Assembly: GCA_007258455.2 (NCBI GenBank)
Contig: VDFB02373365.1
Location: 217,305,765 to 217,369,764, forward strand
DNA: 64,000 bases
Direction: 5' to 3'
Source of the DNA: Sequoia sempervirens
Lineage: Eukaryota; Streptophyta; Pinopsida; Cupressales; Cupressaceae
Of this stretch, positions 1 to 14,080 are shown one piece after another (positions within the stretch are counted from its first letter, which is position 1; every line of letters begins with the position of its first letter). The position numbers were made by a program, and so were the translations under genes. The notes below the pieces were generated by a model, which was not told the origin of the DNA, made no database searches, and worked only from the letters and a program-made list of their open reading frames with translations.

Positions 1-530
1 CCTCAGGAGAAGACTTTTAGATCTTTTTGGTAGTTGCAACATTAACTCTTTTGTCTTCATGTCCACCTTCGAACTCTGTTGGAGTTGCCTTGAATGCTCA
101 GAATATCTCCATCAATACTGATCTACCTCCTTGCAAGTAGTCACTACAACTGTCTCTCTGAGTCACAGATCCTTCCTTCCCTTCGGCTTCCCTTCTTCAT
201 GTTCTGGACCTCTCTGTACGTTGACCACTTCTAGAAGCACCATCGGGCCTCCCTATAGATCTTTTCATTTCACCCGAGTCGATCCATTGCGATCTGTTCT
301 TAGAAGGAGTCCATCTGGTCTACACTCTGTTGGCCTTCTTTCCCAAGAATAGTCAATCAGTCAAAGGGACCAATGAATCACTCTTTGGCTTCCTCTCATT
401 GGTCGGGCATATGCCATGCGAGCTTTCAGGTGGTCAAAAGTGGTTTGAATAGCATTGCATGTCAGTGAGACACCATCAGTGTCTCCTCGATGCGATCCCA
501 TCCTTCAGTAGTCATCAAGGTAGCATGGGG

Positions 531-2036
531 CAGTCGGCAAGACATTTTGGCAAGCCATGGGAGTCATATCAAGCTCAAAAGAACATCGGCAAGATAATAG
601 CTTGTTGGTAGGACATCATAGTGATGATATCCCTCTCTGTGGCTCAGAATCCATTTCACTTTTGGCAAGACTTTTTAGTCGGCACAAGGTCATGGTGAGC
701 TCCCCTCAGTTATACCGATATCTCTTTTTCATTTATGAACCCACCGCTATCGGAAAGAATTTAGCATATCAACAAGACCACATGGCAAAGTCCTCATTCT
801 ATCGGTGAGACTTCTCACCGAGAGCATTATCTTTTGGCAATCTCTTATCATTTCGGGAAGACATCGCTCGGTCGCTGAGACCTGATAGCGATCCCAGATC
901 ACTACGTCGATGCCGCTTTTGTCGCTGTGACCTCACCTCTTCAGCCAGACATTATGCCAAAGGTTTTATCTTTCACCGAATGCAACTCCCTTCAGCGAGA
1001 CCCATGCCAATCAGCCAGACCTCCTACTGAAGGAAAAATTATTTCTGACCTTAGACCCTTTGTGGGACCCTTCCCTATCTACAAGACTCTTGGCGACTCA
1101 CTTCTGTGTTTCCAAGGGCTTTAGAACTTTGGCCAGACATCATGCTAAAGGTGAACCACTCTCCCTGATGTATGTTTGTCTGCATTAGTCGGTGAGAGAC
1201 TAGAAATTTGTTGAAACTCCTTGGCAAAGAGAAAACCCTTTGCCTATATGTGTTCTCTCTGTCATTGGGGAGATGTCCTATAGAAATCCCATGTCTCGAC
1301 AAAAGCTTTAGTCGCTGTGACATATTGATTCTCTCACCGAAGACCACTAATAGAATCCCCTTTTGAAGCCTTATCAGTGAGACATCGTGGGTTTTCTGAG
1401 ACATCACACCGAAGAAAAGATTTCTCCCCGATGTGGAATTTTTTTTACTGCCAGTCGGCAAGACCCAAAGATTTCACCAAGACCATATGCCTAAGAAGAT
1501 GACTCCCACCGAAGTGTTTGTTCGCTATGCTGTAGTCAATGAGATTTTATGAATTCGCCAAGACTTCTTGGCAAAGAGAAACCCTTTGTCAATTTATGGA
1601 TCCCTCTACCACCGGTCAGTGAGACACGAAGATCTCGCTGAGACCTTTCCCTGAAAGAAAATTCTATGCCGATGGGAAGCTGATAGTCACCAGGACTTTG
1701 AATGATGTGTTGCCGATAGGCAACTGCATGTGAACTCTAGTCGCTGTGACATCCCTGAGGTCTTGCCAACAGGCAATAGAGATGCATACTTAGCAAAATG
1801 CATTATAAGTCGGGGAGACTTTGATGATCTCATGGCGACTCACTTGTAATGTGGAGTATCCAGACTTGATGGAATCTAGAGTACCACAGGGCCAGATATA
1901 GGGAAAATATGCTCATGGTGGGACTTTTCTGGAAACTTTGCAAGTATGGAAAATATGTAATGTCATCAAAATTGTGCAGCTCTAACACCTCCTTTGGATC
2001 TTTAGCAAACAGAGCCAAGCCACTAGTCGGTGAGAG
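531..2036. repeat. Array of a degenerate decamer related to TCGGTGAGAC
   Basis: About 17 copies of a ten-base motif of the form TC(G/A)(G/C)(C/T/A)(G/A)AGAC or TCGCTGTGAC occur here, for example at 533-542, 802-811, 872-881, 922-931, 941-950, 992-1001, 1011-1020, 1312-1321, 1374-1383, 1455-1464, 1555-1564, 1616-1625, 1635-1644, 1741-1750, 1810-1819 and 2027-2036. Spacing is irregular, roughly 20-100 bases. A longer block around GGCAAAGAGAAAACCC occurs near 1222 and again near 1567, which suggests the array grew by local duplication. No convincing ORF overlaps it. It may be the inside of an old LTR, but no element ends were found. Confidence 0.6.
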
Positions 2037-5000
2037 GTTAGGAAAGTCTTGCTGACTTTTGCCTTAGCTGATTTTTCATGACCAACTGCATTGAGGAATT
2101 CTTTCCAACTGAGCTCCCCCTAAGAAATATCATCTTGTGTGTTTTTTGATCCTGCAAAACAAAGGCTTCCATTAGCCTCCAATGGATATAAAATATATCA
2201 GAACAAACTATCCTGTTGCTTATGATTATTTCATTGAATTTTTAGCAAGAAGAAAACCAACTCAAGTTGAGCCATAATCATAATTAAATCAGATAGATCA
2301 AAAGTCAAAATTAGGAGGAAAGCAAAAGAATTCCAAAGATCAAAACAGACAACTAAAAAGGAAAAAAGATAAAAGAAGAAAGGGTGGACCTATTTTGTTT
2401 CAGAACAAAATGGGGTGGTTATGCAAGGCATAACACCACCTAGGTCCTACTAGAGACATGCATCACCAACTCACTCACACCACTGAAATATTTTTATGAA
2501 TATTAAGATTGATCGGGGAGCATAGGGAACAATCAAGAGGCAACTAAGTCAACAAATAGGGACCGTTGATCCAGGGTCCCACCACCATCACCAGGCTTGA
2601 AGACCACAAGACCCATGCCACATACATGCCACACGATAGAAGCCCGCTCACCCCATTGCTTTTAAAAAAAAAATTATTCCTGCAGAGCACATGGGGAACG
2701 ACTAAGATGCATTGAAAGATTTCACTTTATAGTCCACTTTTTGATGAAGGGCCTACCTACACACTTAAAGGGTTAATACATACATGCATATAAGTCATGA
2801 CTATGTTCCACACGAAGTGCTTCCTTACTCCTTATTGGACGATTTCCAAGTCATTGAAAATTGGAACCTCAAAACCTCTTGTCAAAAGTTGCAAAGTTCT
2901 GAAAACTTGTGACTTTTTGATAAAAAAGAGAACCTTCTTCCTTCCTTCTTATCAATTCATCAGCTAAGTTGCTAAGTCGAGAGGTTACCAAATTTTAGAA
3001 TCTCATTACTTAAGTTAGAAAAATGCGAAATCCCATGTCATAAGAAAATGGCAAAATATTTGAAGGGGTTGCAGCTAGGAAAACAATGAGCTAATGACAT
3101 AAGGTCATGACTCAAAGGGACAAGGATAAGTAGGTATAATATTGCAACAACAAAATCATATAAAACTAGGACTTAAGGAGGGTTTTGGCAAACCCTAGTG
3201 CATGAAAAGAAAAACCCTAGCACTTAGGAGACTCAAAATTTTGAAAAAATGACCATGGATTTTTCAGGTTCCATTGGGCTTGATCCTTATATCTACATTC
3301 AACATAACACATTTGAAATAGTAGTTATTTATTCACAACACCATCATTTGCATCATATTATTCATCATGAGAATATCAAATTCAATCAACATTTTTTCTA
3401 CATTTTCATTTCAATATACATTAAATCAATTTAACATTCATTCTTTACTTTCCCAATGATACAATTAAACAATGTAAAATAACATGATTTCTAATCAAAA
3501 TTTAAAACACATTCATATATTTAGTATTTTAACCAATCATAGTAATAGTAAATAGGTAAATGCACAATGAGGTGTAACAAATTTCACCTAAAGAATGTAC
3601 ACACCCAATACACTCACACAATCTTCCATGCAATGTAACTCAAGAAATTACCAAACCATGAACAACTTTAATTGAAGATAGATATAAGAAATATCAACAT
3701 ATGTCTAGATCTACAAGACCATAAACTAAACCATAGAGAAATACATAAAAAAGCCATTTCTCCCAAAAACTACTACAACACATAGTTCACAAACTTGTGA
3801 ACACAAATTTCTCTACACAATGATCAAGAACAATAAATTCTACATAAAAAAACTCTAAACACCTTTGACCAACTTATCTGAACCGCACAAGCTGATCTTC
3901 AACATAGAATAAATGCGGAGCAAAACTATAACACTACACTATTACACAAAACATCTTTTCAACACATTGTTTATTCTTTTATTTAAATTTTCTCAAAAGG
4001 ACTTGGAAACCAAGCACTAGAGACACATTCTCATCATCTTCAACATTTTCTCATCACCACCAAGCCAACTTCTATACATCCATAAATAAAAGCTTATCAA
4101 AGCAACACAAGAGGTTGAAACTTGTAACACTTACTAATGACAACATAATGCAACTAATCAAAGCATCAGTAAATTTGACATCAATGACAACAAAAAATGT
4201 ACATAATTGCAACAAATTCATCATCGGGATGAAAGAGAGTTGAAGGAGAAGAAAATCCTTACAAATTCTAGCTGCTTCACTTTGAAACATAGCTCCCTCC
4301 CATGAAGGTTGTTGTCTAAATATATCAAGTTTCCACAATCAATCTTGTTTTTTGAGTATTATGTTTGAATTTGATTGTGTCATCATTTTTCATCAATGTT
4401 TGAAATTACACTTTGTGATTCTCTTTAACTTATCTTGAAGAAAAAACCTTTTTTTTCCAAAACATACCTTATCCCACTCTTTTAGCTTAAAATATATAAA
4501 TCGAAGCATGTTAGAAAAAGAGTACATAGTCATACAATAACAAGTCTTCCCTTGTATCCACCAATCCCCCATTAGCATATACAAATTACACTCCCACAAC
4601 CACATGAATTAGAATTTAAATGGAGGATTCTTTTGAATTGAAAGAAATGAGGAAAATTTAATCAACCAATGATCAAAGACTTACCATCCTAGGATTTCTA
4701 ATGATGAATGGCATTGTATCCAAGCCAAAATTTAGAGATTGAAAACTTTTCCAACCTCTCTAAAATATTTTTATTGCTACATATTCTATTATTCCAAGTA
4801 AAAATCCCATTTATTGGCACCGCTTCCACAAAACTTCAAAATCAAATATTATCATTTAGTAAAGACAAAGAAGGGCCAATTTGATCATTATCACTACTTT
4901 TACCTACTAGGTTGACAATTACATTAAAGTCCTAAGCTAGAATCCAAGGTAAAGAAGGAACTAAATAGTGAACAAATCTTATATGGTTCTAGAGAAATAC

Positions 5001-7297
5001 CTTACCTAAAAGTTAATTCAAAGCATAAAAAATAGTAAAAACTATCATAACCTCAATGTTAAATCAAGAAGCAACCATTGAGATGGAATTTATACCCCCA
5101 AACCACTCGGAAGGGATTACCCTAAAAAGGTTCCAAAAATAAGACAACACACTAGAAAATACTTGCACACAAATACATAGCCACTAAAGCCCTCTCCAAA
5201 TATTAGGAAAAAAAAATGATAAATTAAAGAAACCCCCATGAAAAAGTTTATAAAAATAATAGAAAATATTTTATTTTATTTTTTAAAATATTAAATTCTA
5301 TTGGTGAATCATTATCTTTTTTGAAAAAATAATATTTGTAGATTTTTACAAATCACACTAAATTTATAGAAAATATTGTCAAATCTTGATGAAAAATAGA
5401 CATTGGTAAATCCTTCCTTTAAAAAAATATTTTGGAAAAGTAATGGCCTAAGGGTGTTAGTGATTGACTAGTTTAATATGTAATTATTGTGTCTATGATT
5501 CCTTAATTCCATAATATTTTAAATTATCCTTAAAAAAAATTTCACCATCATTGATTCTTTTTATAATTTAATGGTTTGGTTTCTATTTTAGGACACATGA
5601 ACATTGGAGATATGTAGGTACATTTTAGTCCACAAAATTTAAGCCTAATCATTAGATTATAAATCTTCAATGAAAGGAAATATGCATCCACCCAAGATAA
5701 TTTATGCATAATCAAAATAGAGAAATCTATGCAAACAAGTATTCATAATCCATATAAAAAATAATAGACAACATACCATTAAATATGATACAATACATAT
5801 CGTAGGAAAACCCTCAAGAGGGAAAAACCTAATCTCCAAAATAATCCATCACTCATGTATTATTCATAACTAAATATTAAAATACATCTTCAGAGTTTTG
5901 TATGAACACCTTTGAAACATCAAGCCCTCTAAAATCACTCCATGTGAACACGAATTTAATCACACATCTCATGTCATGCTTCAAACCTCACAAATTACAA
6001 CAAGATATTCTATCAACCCCTTAGCCAAAATGACCAATTATCCAACCTTAGAAAACTACCCATGTGATTTATTTTATAGATATAAGCTCACACAAAACCA
6101 CCGAGTAGTATTACATTAATTTCAACACAAAGATGAGCATAAGTTTCTATGTTTTTTTGTGAAGAGTCAAGAGCTAAATGATTTATAATAACTACCACTA
6201 CGAATTTTAGGATGTTTTATCTCTATAATTCTATTGATAGTTGAGGAAGGTGAATCTAGGCAAGAATTTTTTATAGAAGTGCATCCATAAGATCAAACCT
6301 CACATTTCAAGTTTTGATAAATAAACAAGCACTTCATTGTGAAAATAGGTACCTCCTTTGAAACCATGTTACACTCTACCATATGGGAGAACACCACAAA
6401 TAAGTAACCATTTTCCTCTATAATATTTATATATCATATTTTGAGTTCCAAATCCTTCTAACACATGCCTCCAAAAAATGAAATGAGATTTGAAACCCAC
6501 AAACCTTCATATTGTTTAATGATTAGATAAGTATAACACATCATCTACAATGGTTTATGAGTTAATCACTAAAATTGGGCACTCATTTATTTTCTTGAGG
6601 CATCTTTTGGGTTTTAATTGATTCCTTGAATGTTGATCACTTTTATTTTATTCTATTACATTTAGTAAAAAATGAATTTCTTTCACATGATCTAATGAAG
6701 AGGACTCATCCCCACAAACTGTATCTTTATTTTCTTCTATTGCAAGAATCCACCATTAAATAACAAAAATGGGGAGAAAATCTATTGTGAAGAAAAATTA
6801 TAGGAAGAAGGCCTACCAAACTTTGACCTCCCTACTACACCATGCCACTAAGATACACCATCAAAGAAAAATCTATAGAAAGCAACTCGGTCACCCATCC
6901 TAGTCACTATAACAAATATAAAGGCTACTTAGGCCTACACTTGCAAAATCCCATGCTCTCTAGCTCCATTATGCCCTGTCCTTTCCCATAGTGATATCTA
7001 TTATTCCAATGGGATGAAAGACTTGATATAGTTAATTTATTTACTTTTTCTTTAATTTTTTCTTAATTAGCTAACTTGAATATCTAGTTCATGGAGATGA
7101 ATTTTTTTTGTTGAATATATTATTAAAAAAAAATTTAAGTAAAATTTACTCAAAATAGCATAGTTTTAATGGAATGTACCATCTTTGAAAACTATTTATC
7201 ATAAAAGAAAAAATGATTATTTCTTTTTGGAGAGTATTCTCTCATACTTTAAAAAATATATATATAGCTACTTTTTTATTTCTATTCAACCTAAAAA
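2037..7297. other. AT-rich intergenic DNA, no gene seen
   Basis: No frame in this stretch gives a recognisable protein; the longest frames (for example near 4072-4338, minus) are low-complexity chance ORFs. Two small adjacent hairpins lie at 2392-2411 (arms ATTTTGTT, loop TCAG) and 2418-2434 (arms GTTATGC, loop AAG). The stretch is otherwise poly-A/T-rich and probably consists of old, unrecognisable repeats. Confidence 0.6.
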
Positions 7298-7349
7298 ATG
7301 ATTATAACAACATACTTGTTGTCGTAAATAAAAAATAATTAATAGCTAA

Positions 7350-7563
7350 TTTTTAATTTCTATTCTCCTTTTTTGGTGGTTTCATGGTTGTGTGGCCTTA
7401 TGTTGTTTGATGCTAGGTAGGGTTGTTATTTTGGTGCAGGATGTTGGTCCATAGTTTTGGTTCTGTTGTTTTATGGTTGTAGTTTTTTTTGGTTGTTTGA
7501 CTTGTTGGTTGTTCTATCTTTGGGTTTAGGGGCCCTTTCCCCTTCTGTTGTAATAAAAAACAA
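7350..7563 (+). mobile_element. LINE-like 3' fragment between direct repeats
   Basis: This T/G-rich segment differs sharply from the AT-rich DNA around it and ends in GGGGCCCTTTCCCC followed by TTGTAATAAAAAAC, the layout of a plant LINE 3' end with an A-rich tail. It is flanked by a direct repeat of about 51 bases (7298-7348 and 7564-7614) that shares CAACATACTTG and TAAATAAAAAATAATTAATAG. That fits a 5'-truncated non-LTR insertion with an unusually long target duplication. No reverse-transcriptase coding survives, so the LINE assignment rests on the tail and flanks only. Confidence 0.45.
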
Positions 7564-7614
7564 ATGGTTATCACAACATACTTGCTATAGTAAATAAAAA
7601 ATAATTAATAGTAA

Positions 7615-8487
7615 ACTTAGTTAAGAATATATATAAAATATATTGTTATATTATACGCTTTGAGCCATGCTTCTAGGAGTATTGTCATATTTTAATGAAA
7701 ATACTCGTCATTGGAAAAAATTGGAGGTAAAGTTTTTTTTTGTTAAATTTACCTCAAAAGAGGGGTTAATATAACATAATGAGTTGAAAACTAGAATTTT
7801 GGCCAAAACAATCCATAAGAATCAATATCCATTTAAATTTAAATTTTAAATTTATAAATATAATACTTTTAGGAAAACAAACATTCAATTAAAACTCTTT
7901 GTGACATATAGTTTTGGGAAAAATGGTTTCACTTAAAACTATTTCTCCTAAAATTATTTTCTTTATCTCAAATTGGAAGATAAATCTAGACATTCATCAT
8001 GTATTCTCTCCTCTAGAGAATCATATATTTTTTTAAAAAATATTAATTTTAATTTCTTTAAAAGATAATCAACCTTATACTTTTATATTGATGACCTATT
8101 TTTTATATATACACACATATAAATACTAATTTAAATATTAAAAAATATAATATTAAAAACTAGATTTATGGATATATAAAAGGATATTAATAGTTGTAAA
8201 AATATATATTTATATGAGTAGAAGTTGGGAGAACATTAGGTTCTTCTAATATTATCTTTATTTTATAATTTTTTTTCAAAGTGATGTATATTTATTTAGT
8301 GGATAGTTCAAGTTAAAAAATTTGTGACCTTAAAATAATTTATCTAAGGCGAAATTATCTAGAATATATATTTGACTGAAATGTTCTTTTAGATAGAAAT
8401 GATTAAATTATTTTGTGTTGATAAATTGGCCTTATGTGGAACACAAATTTCAACTTTCACCTTATGGTAGAATACATCCATGCATTT
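7615..8487. other. AT-rich spacer, no gene seen
   Basis: Very AT-rich sequence with long A and T runs. I see no coding frame or element end before the solo LTR. The last five bases (CATTT, 8483-8487) are the left target-site copy for that LTR. Confidence 0.6.
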
Positions 8488-11400
8488 TGTAACGCCCCGC
8501 CGTGTGAACCCCAAAGGACAATTAAACAATAATTACCGCACAATTTTTTTTTAAATTAACATAACATACATGTAATACACATTAAGTTATGACATAAATT
8601 TCATTTAAGTAGATTCGCTAACACATACATCCCTTGGGGTACACGAGGAGTCATTACGCGACTTAGATCCACACAACGATAATAAAGAATAAAATCCAAA
8701 AATATAATCCATAACAAATTAAACATTAACAATATAACACATGCATGATAAATCATTGATAAGAATCCATCTGTGTACGTAAATGCAACATATATATGAT
8801 TAACTCAACATATTGAATAACAACTACCATGGCCATTAGCCACACAAGATTTAACGTTACATTACAATACAATGTTCAAGAGGTACACTAATACAAAAGT
8901 GTTTCCAAACATGAATGGAAACCATACACAAGATAACATGATACAAATAAACAGATGAATACAACGTATCATAACTGGCTCCAAGACAAATATAACTCTG
9001 GAGTCGCTGCAACAGCACCAATCTGCACCTCTCGATCCTCGACTGGGGACCCAATGGGGTGCTTAGCACGTTCCACCCGACCATGTGAGTCTAAGACCCA
9101 CCCCCCGTGCTAAGGAGCTGACAAGAAAGAGACCTCAACCAAGAACATCCAAACATGGAACCACAAGACTCAACGTCATACAAAAGTATCATAAAACTCA
9201 AGGGTTACAATGACATAAACAAGTAATCAAAGGATGATCATGAAACACTTCCAAAATAAACATAATACAATTCCAAATACCAAAAGAGTACAAGGTCATA
9301 AGTCAAATATCAATGAGATCATACAAGACCACAAAGTACACCAAAGATGTATCAAGGAAATATTCCATAAATCAATATAAGTCCATTCAACCACAATCTA
9401 AACCAACTCCCATAACATACTTCCAGAGGAACACAATAAAGCAAAACACCTGGGCAACTAGGGGAGAGTGTCATCACATGGCTTAACATGGATTCACCAG
9501 ACTACCTATTGCAAGGTACCGCCTCCATCTACTGATGGATTATCCAGGCAACCAAGTTCTAGGAACTGCCTCCATCTATGGTTTGTCAGGCTACCTATCT
9601 CAAGGAATCGCCCCATAGGGTTGCTCATGTGGAACCGTTACCTTCAAGGCAATTATCTTGCCAACCACGGCCTTCTCAGCCTTCCATTAGTCTACGGAAG
9701 CACTAATGAAGACGAGGCATCCATTTTAAATCTTATAATGATATTACTACCCAACCCTCCTAAGTTAATTATTAGGTTTTCACTTGATTACTAACTCACT
9801 CGTGGGTTATCCTGTGCCCTTCCCCTTAAACAGGGTGTCGGCCCCCACAAGGAGCCACTCTCCCTAGAGACCCAACAACATAAAAAAACCAAAAACCAAG
9901 GGTTGTACAACATAACAAGAACATTAGATCACAATAGAGAAACATGCGAGGCATTACCCATCTCGCTATAAACACATAATCAAGTCTCAACAATTCTCGT
10001 ACAACCCTTTCAAAATCCTGATACCAAAACACTTGCCACTTCAAGGGTACATAAAAGGAGAGACATCAACAATAAAAAAAAACAAGCCTTTGGAAGACTC
10101 TCAAAAGTTTACACTAGGGTTTCCCCATCAAAGAACTGACAACAATAATAGCAAGGCCACAAGAAATATTTTCAGTTCAAATATAATGAGTGAATACATT
10201 AAAATAAGATCAACAACTCCATCCAGACTACATAATCAATTTTGATACGAAATAAATCAGAAATTCAAGAAGATCAACTATCCACAACAAAACACGAGTT
10301 CCCAATTACATTGCAACACCAATTAAATAACAAGGGATTCCATGAATCAAAATTAGTCTCCAAAAGCATTCACACCGACACGGAACCATCAGAAACAAAC
10401 CCTCAACAACAAAGGTAAAAGCATGCAACTAGGCATCTAAGGGAGACCACAATTTCCTCCTCACAAGATACCCATACAGTTGGTAAACAAAAGACCTTGG
10501 AAAAATCAACAAACATGACAACAATACAATTTAATGTTTCACCAAAGTAATAAAAGTGGGAAGACTGCATTAAATAAGAAGCATAAACTTATCACAACCA
10601 AGCATTGCATTAGTATCCAAAATACTCCACCACAAAATCAATTAATAAGACCCCCACAACTCAAAACAAACCAATAATTCTCCATGTAAGGTTAAATGAA
10701 TATCAACATAGTTTAACTTAAAGAAGATCCCCAACTCACGTCAACTCAAGAAAAGTCATAATGAAAGGGTATGTCAAATCACTCATAAAAGGACACGAAC
10801 CCAATGGAATGAAATCACTTCTAAAGCCAAACAATTCCAAAGAGGCACCACAAATAGGATACACCAAATTACCCTTAAATGAACAATGACCATTCCAATA
10901 CAATTTATCCATTCATTTAATAAGAATTCATTTAAAATAAATAAAGGAACTCTATATTCACATATCGTAATTATCTCAAGACATATTTTGTCACTCTCAG
11001 AATACTAACCCAACAAATCAAAAGCAATAAACTTCAAAGAACAATTGAACTATCTTCTGTGATTTCACTCTTCACTTCATAAGAAATCATTGTAACTCAT
11101 TAAAGACTATATTCACATATCTTACTAACATCTCACCATGCTCATCATAAAGTTGAATTAAATAAAAGAAGTTATAAAAGAATTTCAACCAATTTCTTTT
11201 ATTCCTTTTCAGGATTTATAATCATTCCTATAACTATATACATATATATAAACATAATTAGCCAATTAATACTCTAATTATATTTAAAAGGATAATTAAT
11301 TTCACCAACACTACAATACAACACCAGTTTTTTTTTTCTTAACTAAAACTATATGACCACCTAATTTCACTATGAAGTAGGAACTTATCCATAGAAAAAT

Positions 11401-13707
11401 AATGTGTAAGAAATTGAATATCATTTGGTATAAGCCTATTAAGTTTGCAAAATTGTATCCAATTTATTACATTCACAACTTATCTTATTCTTGCTTGAAA
11501 AGACATATCGTTGCTCTACTTGAAATAACATTGCCTATCATTTTAGTAATTTTTATGTCTTGAAACAATAGTAAGAATACAATAATTAGCTATATAAATT
11601 GAAGTAATTACTCTAATTGACCAATGAAATATACATTAATTTTTTCTCAAGCAAAACCTACTTTATGTCTTAGATCTCTAATTACATCTATTGAAGGTAA
11701 ACAACTTTTTTCCTTATTTTAGTTTCTTAACTCAACATTTATTAATTACAACTTTTACAAGAAATAATTTCCATAAATCAAATTTTAAAGCACTAGAACC
11801 TTTTATATTTGATTGGAGCATTTTCCAACATCTACTCATGCATTTATTTTGAATCAATCAACAAAATATTTTAAAAATTACATTTAACAAATCATAACCA
11901 CATATTTAATTACCTAAGCTTCATCATACAACAAATGAACAAATAAATATTAACTCCAAGATTAACATCTATTAATGAACACAATATATGTGCAACTTAT
12001 TGTTTACTCAAAGGATCTGATATAACCCAACTAAGGCAACTTTATTCAGGGGAATGTGATCCTTCTTTGGTGTATACGACCTTGAAAATCAACTAACATT
12101 GTAACTATTTGATATAAGACATTCTTATAATATTCTGTGTAAACCCCATAGGAAAGTTTGAGCCATGTTATCATTGATCTAATAGAGACTACAACACCAT
12201 TCACCATAACAGATCATCAGAGTTTAGCCTTACAAAAGAAACTCAATGAAGATAGTTTATTTTAGAGCTGAGTACAAAATAGTTCAGGTAAAGGATTTGC
12301 TATTCTTCAGATTTAGTCGACTGTAAAGGAATGACATAGACTTCCTACAATGATTGAGAAGGTGACTAAAAGGAAGCTCGTGCTCTCCTATAAAAGAATT
12401 CTATATGAAGATAACTATTGACTAGATAGGATAAGGCAACAAATAATGCATTCAGAGATATATAAAGAAGTAACAGGTAGAACCAACGCCAAATCTTGCA
12501 TTGAGCTAATATTAAACTTAAACCAAAGCCGACGACTATATAAGCAAATGATGATGCGTAAGGGAGACGCCACAATTAGAGGTTACATTTGAGAAAATAC
12601 TCATATATGATAGTCTAGTTACAGTAAGAAGGATAGATTCTTAGGCAAGGTGAAAGGAGGAAACTCAGAAACTACACGCCTGCAGAATAATAATCAATGC
12701 AACAATCTCTACCTAATAATTTCATAAAAGATTTATCAAATTTTGGTAGTGATTTAGAATGACAGAGTGAGTGAAGATAAAGAAACAACGATGACCTCAA
12801 TGTCAAGAGAAATACAACAATAAAGTATAGTCAAGCTATCTATTCTACCATCAGCTGCCCAAAAAGAAATAGCTGAAAAACCAAAATAGATGAAGAGGAA
12901 ATAAAGGCTACTTTAGGAGAAGAACGATATAGGGTAGAAGGGAATGGCTCTAAGAATAAATGCAGACCCAATTTTCTATTTTGCATCAAGCACCATTGCG
13001 GCCCTTTCTTCTTACACCATACTTCATTCTAAACCATTCATTCATACAAGGGAAAAAAAACATGCAGAGACAATTAAGAATACCAAATTTCCCAAGCATT
13101 ATATTACTACCACAAATGGTATCGAATAACATACCTTGGCTTCTTTTCCTCAAATCCTAAATCTTGTCTTGAAGTTCCACAGCTGCACACCTGCTACCTT
13201 TTTCACTTCCTTCGCTTCCCTCTTTTACAGAGCTAAATATAGTTATTATTTATTTTGCAAATTCTACAGTTCTCTTCGACTTCCAATTGTTCTATATGTG
13301 TAGTTTCTTTCCAGCTTTTCTTGTTTTAAAACACTTCAGCTTCTTATCTCCTTATCCATTCAAATTTCTTATTATAATAATTATCTTTTCAAGATTATTT
13401 TGTTCATAATTATTATTAACTTCAATTTAACTCAACAATTTAAATCAATTTATCTAATAATATCACTTTGACTTTTAACGAATTAGTTTAATTTGATCAT
13501 ATCATTTGATTTAATTTAATTGATTATTATTTTAATTTCTAATTATATTTTAAATAACCTTGCAAATCACTTATGATTTAATTAATTATTTAAACATGAC
13601 TACTAACATATGATATTTTTCACATAATCAAATAACACAGTAATCAATGAAGCACACACAAATACTCACACAAAAGTCCAGAACAACTGATCCGGAGGGG
13701 CACTACA
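8488..13707 (+). mobile_element. Solo LTR of a Ty3/Gypsy-type element, 5.2 kb
   Basis: The segment starts TGTAACGCCCCGCC and ends GGGGCACTACA, typical termini of plant Gypsy LTRs (chromovirus, Tekay/Del-like style). It is flanked by a perfect 5-bp target duplication CATTT at 8483-8487 and 13708-13712. No second copy of either terminus is found inside, and there is no PBS, gag or pol, so it reads as a single LTR left after LTR-LTR recombination. At 5220 bp it is long for an LTR; a later insertion inside it cannot be excluded. A short imperfect tandem repeat built on GCCTCCATCTA lies at 9478-9660. Strand is inferred from the terminal sequences. Confidence 0.8.
9478..9660. repeat. Imperfect ~45-bp tandem repeat inside the solo LTR
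   Basis: Three to four diverged units share CTGCCTCCATCTA, CAGGCAACC/CAGGCTACC and CAAGGAA. The block is less AT-rich than the rest of the LTR. It resembles the sub-repeat arrays often seen in the U3 of long plant LTRs. Confidence 0.45.
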
Positions 13708-14080
13708 CATTTGGGTCTTTCCTAGATTGGTGAAATGATACAATAGAGGATGTTAACTACAATACCATAATATAACATTAATGACATAGTAGAGATGTCA
13801 TAATATTCCTATTACAACTGGGTAACATTCAAATTTTCCTCAATAATGATTTTAGAGGCACACATAAAATTCACAATAGTTATATCAAGTCTCAAGTAAT
13901 AGGAACCTTTTCTATTAAATTCATTGAGAATCATGCAATAGATCTCAATGTATCTCTTAACAAAAAAACTCCTAAGACAAATAAGCTTGCATGTGTAACC
14001 TTTTTTTGTGACAAACCATTTATAGTCATTGCATAATTAAAATAGTGACTCTAGACTCAACATAAGTATTTAGTAGCAAG
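13708..14080. other. Spacer after the solo LTR, no gene seen
   Basis: Begins with the right target copy CATTT (13708-13712). It contains ordinary AT-rich sequence with no recognisable frame. Confidence 0.55.

Noticed and set aside
1075..1461. 128-codon minus-strand ORF in the decamer array
   Set aside because: Composition follows the repeated motif and the protein resembles nothing; treated as a chance ORF.
4072..4605. Two minus-strand ORFs (88 and 70 codons)
   Set aside because: Low-complexity, no domain, in AT-rich DNA; no support as genes.
9468..9794. 108-codon plus-strand ORF inside the solo LTR
   Set aside because: It covers the GCCTCCATCTA tandem repeat and has no recognisable protein; explained by the repeat.
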